A stretch of DNA of 64,000 nucleotides, taken from the NCBI GenBank assembly GCA_030408505.1, contig JAUHQI010000004.1:310001-374000 (forward strand), in the 5' to 3' direction. This DNA is from Candidatus Sacchlamyda saccharinae (GTDB taxonomy: Bacteria; Chlamydiota; Chlamydiia; Chlamydiales; Rhabdochlamydiaceae). The notes under the pieces are model-generated. The model was not told where the DNA came from, did no database searches, and saw nothing but the letters and a program-made list of their open reading frames with translations. Below are positions 44,114 through 52,445 of this stretch, piece by piece (the stretch's first letter is position 1; each line of letters begins with the position of its first letter). The translations under genes and the position numbers were made by a program.

Positions 44114-44563
44114 ATGAAAAGAGTTGTTTTATTTTTGGGGTTGTTTTTAACCATTAAAGCATATACCTGCCCCATTACGATCACTAATGATACTGATCAA
44201 AAAATCATCATCACAGATCCTAAAGGAGCTGAGGCAATTTTTCTTGATCGGAAGGAAACTGGAGTGATTGATCCCACAATCACTCATGTGATAATGAAAT
44301 ACTTTCAGAACGAAAAGCTCGACATTTATTACCCCAACCCAAACCATCCAAATAACTACTATAAAAAATATAAGCTTACTGAAAAATACTGTGTCGATGA
44401 TCCAAAAGAAAATGAACTCACTATCTCACAAATCAATAACTTCGTTCAAAACCCTTCTGATAGATTCAAGGTCGAAGAATTTCAACCACTGCAAAAAGAT
44501 CATGAAAACGAGCATCATCATGTGTTGCATAGCCCTCTAAAAAGCACTCGTTCTAATTCCTAG
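44114..44563 (+). CDS. Exported hypothetical protein with His-rich tail
   Basis: 149 residues. Signal peptide MKRVVLFLGLFLTIKAYTC, cleaved or held by the Cys. Mature region ITITNDTDQKIIITDPKGAEA looks like a small beta-sandwich (copper-chaperone or fimbrial-type strand). The end, KDHENEHHHVLH, is a likely metal-binding tail. Divergent from the copper operon at 44016. No family recognised; function in periplasmic metal binding is inference. Confidence 0.6.
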   Translation: MKRVVLFLGLFLTIKAYTCPITITNDTDQKIIITDPKGAEAIFLDRKETGVIDPTITHVIMKYFQNEKLDIYYPNPNHPNNYYKKYKLTEKYCVDDPKENELTISQINNFVQNPSDRFKVEEFQPLQKDHENEHHHVLHSPLKSTRSNS

Positions 44564-44627
44564 TATAATCTTGAAAACAAATAGGTATATGTAGAGGGTT
44601 TACATCCATCAATCTACCCATTTATTT

Positions 44628-44846
44628 TCACTTGCGTTGATGCTTATTTGGACCACAATTGCATTTTTCTCCGCAAGAGCCGGATTTATTGGAACAGGAA
44701 CAGCCTTGTTTTGATAAGCACCCACAGTGAGATTCTTGGGTACATTTGCAATCAGAACAGTTGCAACCTTTTGTATTCGAAGAGGCCGCAAAAACAGAAG
44801 TTGCAACGATCAATAAACTTGCAACAGAACTAGCAAAGAATTTCAT
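44628..44846 (-). CDS. Exported metallothionein-like Cys-rich protein
   Basis: 72 residues from ATG 44846 with GGGAGA upstream; a longer frame is not supported. Signal peptide (KFFASSVASLLIVATSVFAA), then 11 Cys in a 48-residue mature part: GCNCSDCKCTQESHCGC, GCSCSN, CGEKCNCG. Paralogous to 52446-52679 (same CSDCKCT..SHCGC.S core). Likely chelates Cu(I) or similar metals in the periplasm, which is uncommon for metallothioneins. No recognised family. Confidence 0.75.
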   Translation of the reverse strand: MKFFASSVASLLIVATSVFAASSNTKGCNCSDCKCTQESHCGCLSKQGCSCSNKSGSCGEKCNCGPNKHQRK

Positions 44847-45174
44847 GGTATTCTCCCTGTAGAGGTTTAACTCTCTATCCACTCAAAGGTGCGGTATAGT
44901 TTCTCCACATGTCAAGCCAAAAAATACGGGAATGTTACACTACCCTTTCTGAACCAATTGAAAAAGAAGGATTTTATCCAGCTTTTAAACGCAGTCGAAG
45001 ACGAGTGGAGAAAGAAACCCTATCAGAGAACTAGCTCTTAAATCTTCAATCTGCACATCAATCTTTTGAGCTTCTCTTTTTTCTATGTGTTGGCAAAAGC
45101 TTCCTTTACTACTGTATATTGTAAATAAATAATGAATCCATATGATCAGGTAAAAATGGAGAAAAACAAGACCT
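44847..45174. other. Intergenic stretch with a 41-codon frame of doubtful status
   Basis: 328 bases between divergent genes. A frame at 44909-45034 (+) encodes MSSQKIRECYTTLSEPIEKE and a basic end KRSRRRVEKE; it has no good ribosome binding site and may be a transposase scrap. Otherwise A/T-rich promoter DNA. Confidence 0.35.
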
Positions 45175-45678
45175 ATGGAAAATGAGAAATCTTCCCAAAA
45201 ACTATCCTTACTCAAATACTGGCCACTGTTTGCACTGATTTTGGTAGCAGCGCTTGCAGCGACAGCTCTTGCAAAAACCGATCAATGGAGATTATTGGGA
45301 TGGATGCATTTTTTCATGGGATTTTTTCTTTGTCAATTTGCGATGCTAAAACTATTTCATCCCATAAGCTTTGCCGACGGTTTCCAAAAATATGATCTTA
45401 TTGCCATAAGAAGTCGTGCATATGCATATCTCTATCCCATAATAGAATTGGCGCTTGGCCTAGCCTACCTTTCTTTTTTCATGCCAACTCTGACCTACAT
45501 TTTGACCATAACTATTCTCGGAATAGGTGCAATAGGAGTAATAAAAGCGTTGATTAAAGGGCTGGATGTGCGTTGCGCCTGTATGGGAACAATCCTTGAT
45601 GTTCCATTATCTACAGTCACATTTACCGAAGATCTGGGAATGGTTGTGATGGCACTCTTCCTTCTTTTCTGGAAGTAA
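45175..45678 (+). CDS. MauE/DoxX-like membrane protein
   Basis: 167 residues, four to five hydrophobic helices. GWMHFFMGFFLCQFAMLKLF is the first core helix pair, and VRCACMGTILDVPLSTVTFTED carries the CxCxG motif of MauE-type proteins, which handle disulphides or redox in the membrane. Such proteins often sit in metal-resistance clusters. No redox partner lies beside it. Precise role unknown. Confidence 0.75.
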   Translation: MENEKSSQKLSLLKYWPLFALILVAALAATALAKTDQWRLLGWMHFFMGFFLCQFAMLKLFHPISFADGFQKYDLIAIRSRAYAYLYPIIELALGLAYLSFFMPTLTYILTITILGIGAIGVIKALIKGLDVRCACMGTILDVPLSTVTFTEDLGMVVMALFLLFWK

Positions 45679-45793
45679 TCAAAAAGTCTTCAAGGAGGAG
45701 GTGGACGTTGACCATAAGAAAGGTTTTACAATATCCTCTAGGGAGTGTTTATTTTTTTGATACCAATACGATGATTGCCTTTAGGAGCACTCT

Positions 45794-46330
45794 TTGAAAA
45801 TAAATTACTTTTGGGATCTGCTTCTTTTAGACTTTTCTCAGCTTCAAGTTCATGAGCATAGTGAGCATTTGTCAAGAGAGGCCCAATTTGGAGGTTATGA
45901 AAAATGGATCAAGTGGATCGGTAATTTTCACCCCATAGTTTTACACTTTCCCATAGCCTTAATTGTCATGACGGTTATTGCAGAGCTTTTAAGGTTAAAA
46001 AATAACTCACCAATCTTTCAACAAGCTGCTCGATTTATGATTATCGCAGCAGCAATTACAGCTCTGCCCACAGCAATATTGGGGTTAGCATATGGATATG
46101 GGGCAAATTATGAAGATCCCCTTACCCTCGTTTTTTGGTGGCACCGTTTTCTAGGGATATCCACAGCAATACTCGCTATTATCACAGCTATTTTTAAAGA
46201 ATTCCATGTCAGAAACAAAATGGGAGGACGAGCCTATGCAATTTCCCTTATTTTCCTTTTTATATTTGTGACTGTGACTGGCTATTTAGGAGGAGAAATG
46301 ACCTTTGGGCTTTTTCATCTGCTGCCCTAA
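45794..46330 (+). CDS. DUF2231 membrane protein
   Basis: 178 residues from TTG 45794, chosen because AGGAG lies 7 bases upstream. Four hydrophobic helices with WIGNFHPIVLHFPIALIVM, the hallmark H-P-x-x-x-H-F-P of DUF2231, then FFWHRFLGIST-like WWHRFLGISTAILAI and TGYLGGEMTFG. The paired His residues could bind haem or metal. Members occur in metal-resistance and respiratory clusters; the function is not established. Confidence 0.8.
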   Translation: MKINYFWDLLLLDFSQLQVHEHSEHLSREAQFGGYEKWIKWIGNFHPIVLHFPIALIVMTVIAELLRLKNNSPIFQQAARFMIIAAAITALPTAILGLAYGYGANYEDPLTLVFWWHRFLGISTAILAIITAIFKEFHVRNKMGGRAYAISLIFLFIFVTVTGYLGGEMTFGLFHLLP

Positions 46331-46559
46331 ATCAAAGATCCTATAGCAGTTAGGGAGTACAAGCAAGGCATCAGTTCGATGTGGCCCTACTACCAATTGC
46401 CTCCCCTTCCCTTAAAAGCATGCCCTCGAAAAGTTTCCCGATTTCCTCGATATCAATGACTTCTGCAAAACCAGCTCTGTGCCTTCCCAAGAAACTCCAA
46501 AGAATGTTAACTAATTATTTGAGGGCAGATTTGTGGTACCATCGAAAAAAGGTGATTTT

Positions 46560-46881
46560 TTAAAGAAAGTTGCCTCCATTATTTTAGCGGGCGGTCAAGG
46601 CGCTCGCCTCTACCCCTTCATCGCTTATCGGTGCAAACCTGCCGTCTGTTTCGGCGGAGGATTCCGGCTTAGAGAATGGCTGATGGCGGTCGCCAGTCTC
46701 TCGACTATATTGCGAATTCTACAGCAGAATTTTTCCTGATTTTCTCTGGCGATCAGCTCATATGGACCTCTATGACCTGCTGGAGTTTGCTAAAACACAA
46801 GATGCTGATCTAGTCATTGCATCGATTGCAGTGAATGAAACAGATGCTACACGGATGAGCCTTCCTAAAGTCAGTTTTTAG
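46560..46881 (+). pseudogene. glgC: glgC remnant (glucose-1-phosphate adenylyltransferase)
   Basis: Start of GlgC: SIILAGGQGARLYPFIAYRC then KPAVCFGG in one frame, FFLIFSGDQL in a second, and MDLYDLLEFAKTQDADLVIA followed by VNETDATRMSLPKV in a third, with stops and frameshifts between (about 46,690-46,760). Only ~110 of the ~420 residues remain. It is the enzyme that makes ADP-glucose for glycogen; its loss beside a glycogen-degrading module is notable. Confidence 0.85.
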
Positions 46882-46922
46882 CAAGTTCTCTTGGGGAATT
46901 TTTCAACAGGGCCTTGAGTAGC

Positions 46923-46951
46923 TTGACAATCAATAAATAAGAGATTAAATC
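46923..46951 (+). promoter_or_regulatory. Promoter for the Csp-merA-merC operon
   Basis: TTGACA (46923-46928) and TAAATC (46946-46951) with 17-base spacing, then AAGGAG before ATG 46991. No CsoR-type operator is seen here. Confidence 0.45.
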
Positions 46952-46990
46952 TGAGGAAATATTCTTAACCAAAAAAAGGAGAAAATATTT

Positions 46991-47308
46991 ATGAAAACTT
47001 GTGATCTTAGCTCAGGATGTGTAGAGACTTGCTGCAAATGTATTGTTGCGTGCGAAACCTGTATTAGTAAATGTTCAGAGAATACGGTAGAATGCACGAA
47101 AGTGTGCCGTGATTGCATAGACATCTGCTCACTTTGTATACGTTTTATGGCTCGAAACTCCCCCCTATGCGAAGAACTCTGTAAACTATGTGCTTCTGCT
47201 TGCGAGAGATGTATAAATGAATGCAGTAAGCATGAAGATGAGTGCTGTAAAAAGTGTGTTGAAGCTTGTAAAGAGTGTGTAAATACCTGTAAAACTTGTT
47301 GTAAGTGA
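46991..47308 (+). CDS. Cys-rich four-helix copper-storage protein (Csp/DUF326)
   Basis: 105 residues with 27 Cys, spaced C-x-x-x-C and C-x-x-C along helices (CIVACETCISKC, CRDCIDICSLC, CASACERCINEC, CVEACKECVNTC). This is the pattern of Csp proteins, whose four-helix bundle core is lined with Cys that bind many Cu(I). No signal peptide, so cytosolic Csp3-like. First of three genes with overlapping ends: merA starts in the GTGA at 47305. Confidence 0.9.
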   Translation: MKTCDLSSGCVETCCKCIVACETCISKCSENTVECTKVCRDCIDICSLCIRFMARNSPLCEELCKLCASACERCINECSKHEDECCKKCVEACKECVNTCKTCCK

Positions 47309-48735
47309 AAAACAATTCCCATTTTGACCTCATCATCCTTGGATCAGGGTCAACTGCTTTTGCGGCTGCAATTAGCGCAGCTGCACAAGGTAAAATGGTC
47401 CTGATGACAGAAGAGCGCACATTGGGAGGAACGTGTCTTAATCGGGGATGTGTTCCAAGCAAAAATTTGATAGAGGCTGCTCATCAATGGCATAATGCTG
47501 CAAATTCCCGATTTTCTGGGATCTATACTAAGCAAGAACGCCTTGATTTCAAAGAGCTGATCGATCAAAAAGATGAAATCATCTCTTTCATGGCTAAGGG
47601 GAAGTACAAGAGTATTGTTGATCTGTCAGAGAAGATTAAAATCACTACAGGACACGCCTCTTTTATCGATTCTCATTCCATCGAAGTAAATGGAACTCAT
47701 TTCACCGGCGATCAAATCTTAATTGCTACAGGTGCTCAGCCTGATATTCCAGATATTCCTGGATTACCAAATACTCCTTATTTGACAAGTGACCTCTTGA
47801 CAAGAGATGAAAAACAAGAGCTGAAAGAGGTGCCTGAAATACTTATCATTATTGGGGGTGGTTACATTGCATTAGAACTAGGTCAAATGTTTAAACGATT
47901 CGGAAGCAATGTGATTATTTTAGAACGTTCGGATCACATCCTATCGAAATATGAACCTGAAATCGGGATTGAGCTACAAGACCTTTTGATCAAAGAAGGC
48001 GTGGACATACGGGCAAAAGTAGAGATTATAAAAGTTGAGAATACTCCTAAGGGCATAGATGTCCAGACATCCTCTGGGAGAATTCAAGGAACTCATTTGC
48101 TAGTTGCTACGGGAAGACGGCCAAATACCGATAGTATCGGCTTAGAGAGGATAAATCTTAAGATCGATAAAGAAGGGTTTATTCTCACTGATGATCATCT
48201 TCGCACAAATGTTTCTCACATATGGGCAGCTGGAGATGTGATTAAAGGGCAAATGGCCACACCTGTTGGTGGTCATGATGGCTCTATCGTAGCTCACAAT
48301 GCTTTCTCTAGTGTAAATCGTCGGATGGATCATAGTCTTATCCCTCGCGCCATTTTTACAGATCCACAGGTTGCTGTTGTTGGCCTGTCCGAAAAGGAGG
48401 CTGAAAGTCAGGGCATTCAATGCCGCTGCAGCGTGGTTTTATTGAAGCATCTTCCAAGAGCAGTCGCCATTCGGGATACAAGAGGGCTTATAAAGATGTT
48501 AATAGAAAAATCCAGTGAGCAGATAATTGGGGTCTCAATTCTTTCTCCTCATGCCTCTGAGCTTATTCATATGGCTGTATTGGCAATAAAAGCAAAGATG
48601 ACAATTGATGATCTGATTGATACGATTTTTGTTTATCCTACATTCTCTGAAGCTCTTAAGCTTGTAGCGCTATCTTTCAATACAGACGTCAGCAAGTTAT
48701 CTTGCTGTGCAGAAGGATTTCAAAGGAATAAGTGA
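47305..48735 (+). CDS. merA: Mercuric reductase-like flavoprotein (MerA)
   Basis: 476 residues from GTG 47305. FAD site GSGSTAFAAAISAAA, redox pair Cys44 and Cys49 in GGTCLNRGCVPSK, NAD(P)H region IIGGGYIALELGQMF, GRRPNTDSIGL, and the C-terminal LSCCAE with Cys467 and Cys468, the Hg-delivering pair of MerA. The N-terminal metal-binding domain of many MerA is missing, as in the compact forms. Reduces Hg(II) to Hg(0) in the cytosol. Genes for MerR, MerT or MerP are absent; the next gene looks like MerC. Confidence 0.9.
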   Translation: MKNNSHFDLIILGSGSTAFAAAISAAAQGKMVLMTEERTLGGTCLNRGCVPSKNLIEAAHQWHNAANSRFSGIYTKQERLDFKELIDQKDEIISFMAKGKYKSIVDLSEKIKITTGHASFIDSHSIEVNGTHFTGDQILIATGAQPDIPDIPGLPNTPYLTSDLLTRDEKQELKEVPEILIIIGGGYIALELGQMFKRFGSNVIILERSDHILSKYEPEIGIELQDLLIKEGVDIRAKVEIIKVENTPKGIDVQTSSGRIQGTHLLVATGRRPNTDSIGLERINLKIDKEGFILTDDHLRTNVSHIWAAGDVIKGQMATPVGGHDGSIVAHNAFSSVNRRMDHSLIPRAIFTDPQVAVVGLSEKEAESQGIQCRCSVVLLKHLPRAVAIRDTRGLIKMLIEKSSEQIIGVSILSPHASELIHMAVLAIKAKMTIDDLIDTIFVYPTFSEALKLVALSFNTDVSKLSCCAEGFQRNK

Positions 48736-48737
48736 CA

Positions 48738-49103
48738 ATGAACAGTTTTTGGAAGAGACATATCGATAAATTTGGAGTAATTGGCTCTCTCTTTTCTGTT
48801 TTATGTTGTATAGGGGCACCAGCCATAATATCTCTAGTATTTGCAATAGGGCTAGGGTTTTTAATAAATGATGCAATCCTTATTCCACTATTGGCCATAT
48901 TTCTAGTCATCACTTTAGTCGGCTTATTTTTTGGAATGCGAAGGCAAGGAAATCCATGGGCATTTATTCTAGGTATAGTCAGTGCTATAATAACTTTCTT
49001 CTTCATCGCTATTATATTTAATAAAATTCTTGCCATTGTTGGTGTAGGAGGCTTGGTTCTGTCTAGCTTATTAAATTTTCTGCTTCAAATTAAAAAAAAA
49101 TAG
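48738..49103 (+). CDS. MerC-like mercury transporter
   Basis: 121 residues from ATG 48738 (a GTG at 48732 overlaps the merA stop). Four hydrophobic helices, with Cys-Cys in helix 1, SLFSVLCCIGAPAIISLVFA, then IGLGFLINDAILIPLLAIFL. The Cys pair in the first helix and the ...GLGFL turn are those of MerC. It would carry Hg(II) inward to MerA. A second Cys pair of MerC near the C-terminus is not present, so affinity may differ. Confidence 0.75.
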   Translation: MNSFWKRHIDKFGVIGSLFSVLCCIGAPAIISLVFAIGLGFLINDAILIPLLAIFLVITLVGLFFGMRRQGNPWAFILGIVSAIITFFFIAIIFNKILAIVGVGGLVLSSLLNFLLQIKKK

Positions 49104-49148
49104 ACTCGAGCAGTTTTTTTGAAGCTGTTCAATTTAGTGTTTGTCCAG

Positions 49149-49235
49149 CTACTTGGACAACTTATTTAGTTTCACTAACACTATAATTGAAAAAATAACA
49201 AACCAAATAGCTAAAGCAATGGGAAGAATCATCAT
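49149..49235 (-). CDS. 28-residue single-helix microprotein
   Basis: Double ATG start at 49235/49232, then ILPIALAIWFVIFSIIVLV, one clear transmembrane helix, and a basic end KLNKLSK. No strong ribosome binding site. It lies in the 241-base gap between convergent merC and the ZIP-like gene. The stop is in the palindrome TTGTCCA-gctact-TGGACAA (49141-49160). Could be an accessory peptide of a transporter, or chance. Confidence 0.4.
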   Translation of the reverse strand: MMILPIALAIWFVIFSIIVLVKLNKLSK

Positions 49236-49344
49236 ATTTTTCTTATAGATCTGTTTCTATAAAAGATTCAATGGAAAAGCTGATTTATCTCGTATTTTTT
49301 TAGCATAAATTTTGGCCTTGTTGAAAAATTCCCCAGCAAGCACT

Positions 49345-50061
49345 TTAACTAACGAGGAAAAGAACGAGGTAAATAAAGCTGATCCCGCTAAAAATCAGAG
49401 AGAGAGAGCGTTTGGGCTTTTCCATGAGAGCCATGGGGAGAAGGTGACTGAAAATGAGGAAGAGAAGAGCAGCCACCGCAAAAGAAAGAAGGTCATTGAT
49501 CCATTCCATGGGGATCGATTGGACAAATACTCCAGACAGGTATGCACCGAGAAGGAGAATGCCCGTCATCACAACACCCAATCCAAAGCGCTTTTGGGGA
49601 GATACGTGACTTGTCGATAACTTTGCCGAAATGGACAAGCCACAGATAAAGTTACAAAGACCGAAGGAAACGGCAATCATCACGAGAAAGGAAGCTCCAG
49701 TATGGGCTGCAATTCCAATCAGGATACCTGTGATAGCAAATTCAATATAGTAGGGAAAAAGGAAGCTGTTTAATGGAGGAGCTTTATTTCCCTTTTTAGC
49801 AGGCTGGATATTTTCGATTTGCTGAATGAGCAGCATGAAGAGAAATCCCACAATGAAACTCACCAAATAACTGATCTTTACCCCCGAGCTTAAAACTCTG
49901 GGCATTAGATCGAGGAGAATGCTTCCAAGGATAAATCCTGAGGAGATCGCCTGAATTGAGCACTTGGTCCCCATCGATACCTTCATGGGAAGGTAGAAGG
50001 CGGTCCAAACCGTAAAGAAGGGAATCAGGGTTACTGTAAGAGCAAGTGTAATCGGGTCCAT
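49345..50061 (-). CDS. ZIP-like metal transporter (divergent)
   Basis: 238 residues, about eight hydrophobic helices. Helix 2-3 loop GFILGSILLDLMPRV resembles the ZIP motif G-x-x-L-G-x-x-x-x-H-x-x-P-E, and helix 4 EFAITGILIGIAAHTGAS resembles H-x-x-x-D-G-x-x-I-G, but the metal-binding His residues are not all present. A basic His-poor loop (QIENIQPAKKGNKA) sits between helices 3 and 4. Metal is unknown, and family assignment is inference. Confidence 0.55.
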   Translation of the reverse strand: MDPITLALTVTLIPFFTVWTAFYLPMKVSMGTKCSIQAISSGFILGSILLDLMPRVLSSGVKISYLVSFIVGFLFMLLIQQIENIQPAKKGNKAPPLNSFLFPYYIEFAITGILIGIAAHTGASFLVMIAVSFGLCNFICGLSISAKLSTSHVSPQKRFGLGVVMTGILLLGAYLSGVFVQSIPMEWINDLLSFAVAALLFLIFSHLLPMALMEKPKRSLSLIFSGISFIYLVLFLVS

Positions 50062-50694
50062 AATTCCTATATATCATTTTCAAGAAAAAATTATCATTAA
50101 AATTATTTGAAGTTCGAATCTACGAAAGGTAAGCTGATCCGAGGAGACTGACGTCTCCCGATTCCAGGACCGGCCTTCGGCTTCTTGTCCAAACAGAAAC
50201 TAAACTCTCGAACCTTCTCGACAACTTCTTTGGCAATACCCGCATCCATTTTCTCTCATTCGCTGATCAATAGCACACCCCGCCTCTGAGGACGCGATTT
50301 GACAAAGCGAGGTGAGGTGAAAGAGGGTCGCAGGGGACTTTTTGATAGAGTCACGGTAGATTTTACTACAATTTAGGTAAAACCTCTGGTTGGTCTGGGT
50401 AATCACTACGTTTTACAATAACAGCGACTCGATAGTACTGGCCTAAATATTTGGCAAGTATTCCACCTAGTTTGCCTTTCAATGATTCGTAGTGGATCAT
50501 TTTAAGAGCGGGAATAGGAGAGAGAATTGAGCCAAGATTTCTAGTGATATCTGCAAAAACGCATCTTTTAAAGTCATGAATCAACCGTTCATGACTAGCT
50601 ATTTTAAGGATGTTCTGGCTTTGGGGATTGACATATTTATTTACCCCAATATACCATACGGGGGTAGGGTAAAAAACAAAATTTGAGAGTTTTT
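50062..50694. other. Intergenic stretch before csoR
   Basis: 633 bases. Base 50143-50160 holds GGAGAC-tgac-GTCTCC, related to 63330-63347 at the island end. A 72-codon minus-strand frame (50366-50584; SLKGKLGGILAKYLGQYYRV) has no family and may be a gene scrap. The right end has the csoR operator. Confidence 0.4.
50642..50666. promoter_or_regulatory. CsoR-type operator
   Basis: TACCCC (50642-50647) and GGGGTA (50661-50666) as an inverted repeat, with a second TACC-ATACGGG-GGTA nested at its right half (50652-50666). G/C tracts flanked by TA are typical CsoR/RcnR sites. It lies 29 bases before the csoR start, so autoregulation is likely. Confidence 0.65.
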
Positions 50695-51000
50695 ATGTCG
50701 GATAAAGCTTGTTGCACTCATCAAAAAAATCAGCACCCTTCTCATCATAAGCAGTTGCCCCATCTAAACAGAGTAAGCGGACAAATAGAAGGGATTAAAA
50801 AAATGATCGCAGATGGAAGATATTGTCCTGAAATTTTAACTCAATTACGGGCTATACGATCAGCTATTAAAAGTATTGAGCTGAATATCTTAGATACACA
50901 TCTATCTTCTTGCGTAGCTCAAGCTTGCCTTTCTCAAGATAATGAAGAACAGAGGAAGAAAATTGATGAAATTCGTGAACTAATTAAAAGATTCGAATGA
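50695..51000 (+). CDS. csoR: CsoR/FrmR-family metal-sensing repressor
   Basis: 101 residues from ATG 50695. Duf156 helices: LPHLNRVSGQIEGIKKMIADGRYCPEIL contains the first metal-binding Cys (about 49) and HLNRVSGQ; then LTQLRAIRSAIKSIE and HLSSC, giving His and the last Cys. The Cys-His-Cys set is that of Cu(I)-sensing CsoR. N-terminus ACCTHQKNQHPSHH adds Cys/His, unusual for the family. It would repress metallothionein genes that followed it before the IS insertion. Confidence 0.9.
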   Translation: MSDKACCTHQKNQHPSHHKQLPHLNRVSGQIEGIKKMIADGRYCPEILTQLRAIRSAIKSIELNILDTHLSSCVAQACLSQDNEEQRKKIDEIRELIKRFE

Positions 51001-51009
51001 GTGGGAGAC

Positions 51010-52145
51010 GGCTTTGTTGCATAATTCCTTGAAGGCCCGATCCTCTCTATAATTTCGCCGTCTAGCTGGTCATTTTATAGCTCTCAGGCATCCCCAACTC
51101 TGTCATTTTGTTCAGAGCTTGCAGTTTAACCATAGCTTCAGTCACCTGATTTTCCCAGATCCTTGAACACAGTTTCCCTCCCGTTGTCGTCTTTAGGCGG
51201 AACATGAAGGTCTCCACCAAGGATCTCTTATGGTATCCGCTACTCTCTTTCCAGAGCTTCCTACCTTCTTCTCCTCCCGTTCGGATCTTCTCCACCGCGT
51301 CATTTCGCTCCACTAAGCATGCAGGCGGATCTCTTCTGTGGACTCGGGCATTTTTTGGAGGTGGGATGATTTGCCTACCTCCTTTATCATGGATTGCCAT
51401 ACGGCAATCTTGTGTGTCGTAAGCTCCATCACCATAGACGTCTCCGAGAGACAACTCTTGAAGGTGATCCATCATTTCACACATCACAGTATCGTCGGTT
51501 AAGGAATTTGAACTTAGAGCCCCCACAATGATTTGTCCTGTGTCTGCGCACATGCCAACATGGAGTTTTCTCCAGATTCTTCTCTTAGAGTACCCATGTT
51601 TACGCGTCTTCCACTCACCGTCACCAAAGACTTTCAGTCCTGTAGAGTCGAAAATAATGTTCAGGGGCTCGCCGGGGTTAAGCGACTTGTTGAAGGGGAT
51701 ACTGAGTTTCTTTGCTCTCCTACAAAAGACTGAGTAATGGGGGCAATCGAGATCGAGTCCCAAGATCTCGATGAGCGATTCAACAAAGCCCTGCAGCTGC
51801 CTAAGTTTACAATGGAAGACTGCTTGGATCATCAGAGCACACAAAATAGCATCATCGGAATACAATTTTGGGCGACCAGGCCCTTGTGCAGGCCCTTCTG
51901 AGTACCATTTTTCAATCACCTCAGGGCTGAACCAAAAAGTGATGCTTCCCCTATTTTTCAGAGAATGGTTATACTGTTGCCAGTTGCGAATGCGGTATTT
52001 GTCTTTCTTTTTGGAGGGATGAGTATCTTGCTTGACGGCCATTTTGAACCTATGGTTTTTAGTTTTGGTAAATCAAAAATTTTATAGATTCTTCGGCCTT
52101 TCTGGCAAGACTCACCTCATTCGCAGCTATTTATGCAACAAAGCC
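51010..52145 (-). mobile_element. IS903-group (IS5 family) insertion sequence
   Basis: 1,136 bp. Terminal inverted repeats GGCTTTGTTGCATAA (51010-51024) and TTATGCAACAAAGCC (52131-52145) are perfect over 15 bp. A 9-bp target duplication GTGGGAGAC flanks it (51001-51009 and 52146-52154). GGCTTTGTTG ends and 9-bp duplications fit the IS903 group. The transposase gene is intact on the minus strand, so the copy may be active. Removing it joins csoR to the Cys-rich gene by 13 bases. Confidence 0.95.
51062..52042 (-). CDS. IS5-family (IS903 group) transposase
   Basis: 326 residues. DDE catalytic residues: Asp in NIIFDSTGLKVFG, Asp in LGDVYGDGAYDTQDC, and Glu in KRSLVETFMFRLKTTTG, with the Y-(2)-R-(3)-E signature of this family. 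N-terminal TFWFSPEVIEKWY, AILCALMIQAVFHCKLRQLQ is the expected helical region. Complete, no frameshift. It reads against csoR. Confidence 0.95.
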   Translation of the reverse strand: MAVKQDTHPSKKKDKYRIRNWQQYNHSLKNRGSITFWFSPEVIEKWYSEGPAQGPGRPKLYSDDAILCALMIQAVFHCKLRQLQGFVESLIEILGLDLDCPHYSVFCRRAKKLSIPFNKSLNPGEPLNIIFDSTGLKVFGDGEWKTRKHGYSKRRIWRKLHVGMCADTGQIIVGALSSNSLTDDTVMCEMMDHLQELSLGDVYGDGAYDTQDCRMAIHDKGGRQIIPPPKNARVHRRDPPACLVERNDAVEKIRTGGEEGRKLWKESSGYHKRSLVETFMFRLKTTTGGKLCSRIWENQVTEAMVKLQALNKMTELGMPESYKMTS

Positions 52146-52158
52146 GTGGGAGACTAGA

Positions 52159-52404
52159 ATGACACCAACTAAAATTATCATTAGTCCTACAATCTATTAT
52201 AACTCCTTAAAAAGAGCAACATTGTTTGCTGGTTATATTGGGGCCTTTTTTTTAGGGGTGGGATTTTTTAACTTCGCACAGCATCTTAGTGCTAACTACA
52301 GTTATAAAAGCCCCCAATTTACTCAAGAACAACACTGTGGATGTGGTCATAACTGCTCATGTGGAGTTGGCTGTGTTTGTAAAACTAAGATAGTCCGAAA
52401 TTGA
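52159..52404 (+). CDS. Membrane-anchored Cys-rich (metallothionein-like) protein
   Basis: 81 residues. One hydrophobic helix (about 23-42: FAGYIGAFFLGVGFFNF), then a short tail with six Cys in CGCGHNCSCGVGCVC, matching the CGxNCxC units of the neighbouring metallothionein-like protein. No strong ribosome binding site. Its upstream partner was csoR before the IS came in: the insert lies 13 bases before the ATG, so expression may now depend on IS sequences. Confidence 0.65.
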   Translation: MTPTKIIISPTIYYNSLKRATLFAGYIGAFFLGVGFFNFAQHLSANYSYKSPQFTQEQHCGCGHNCSCGVGCVCKTKIVRN

Positions 52405-52445
52405 AAAGAAGGCTATTTTTTAAAACCAAAACAAAGGAGATAAAT

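Noticed and set aside
47001-47308. Regular Cys spacing in DNA looked like a possible short tandem repeat or CRISPR-like array
   Set aside because: The periodicity is at protein level (C-x-x-x-C helices); there are no identical repeats with unique spacers. No CRISPR array is seen anywhere in the window.
46945-47322. 125-codon minus-strand frame rich in His, Gln and Ser
   Set aside because: Exact antisense of the Cys-rich copper-storage gene; the composition is produced by its Cys codons.
50366-50584. 72-codon minus-strand frame before csoR
   Set aside because: Not firm enough for a gene call: no family, no clear ribosome binding site, and it sits among degenerate DNA. Mentioned only in the gap description.
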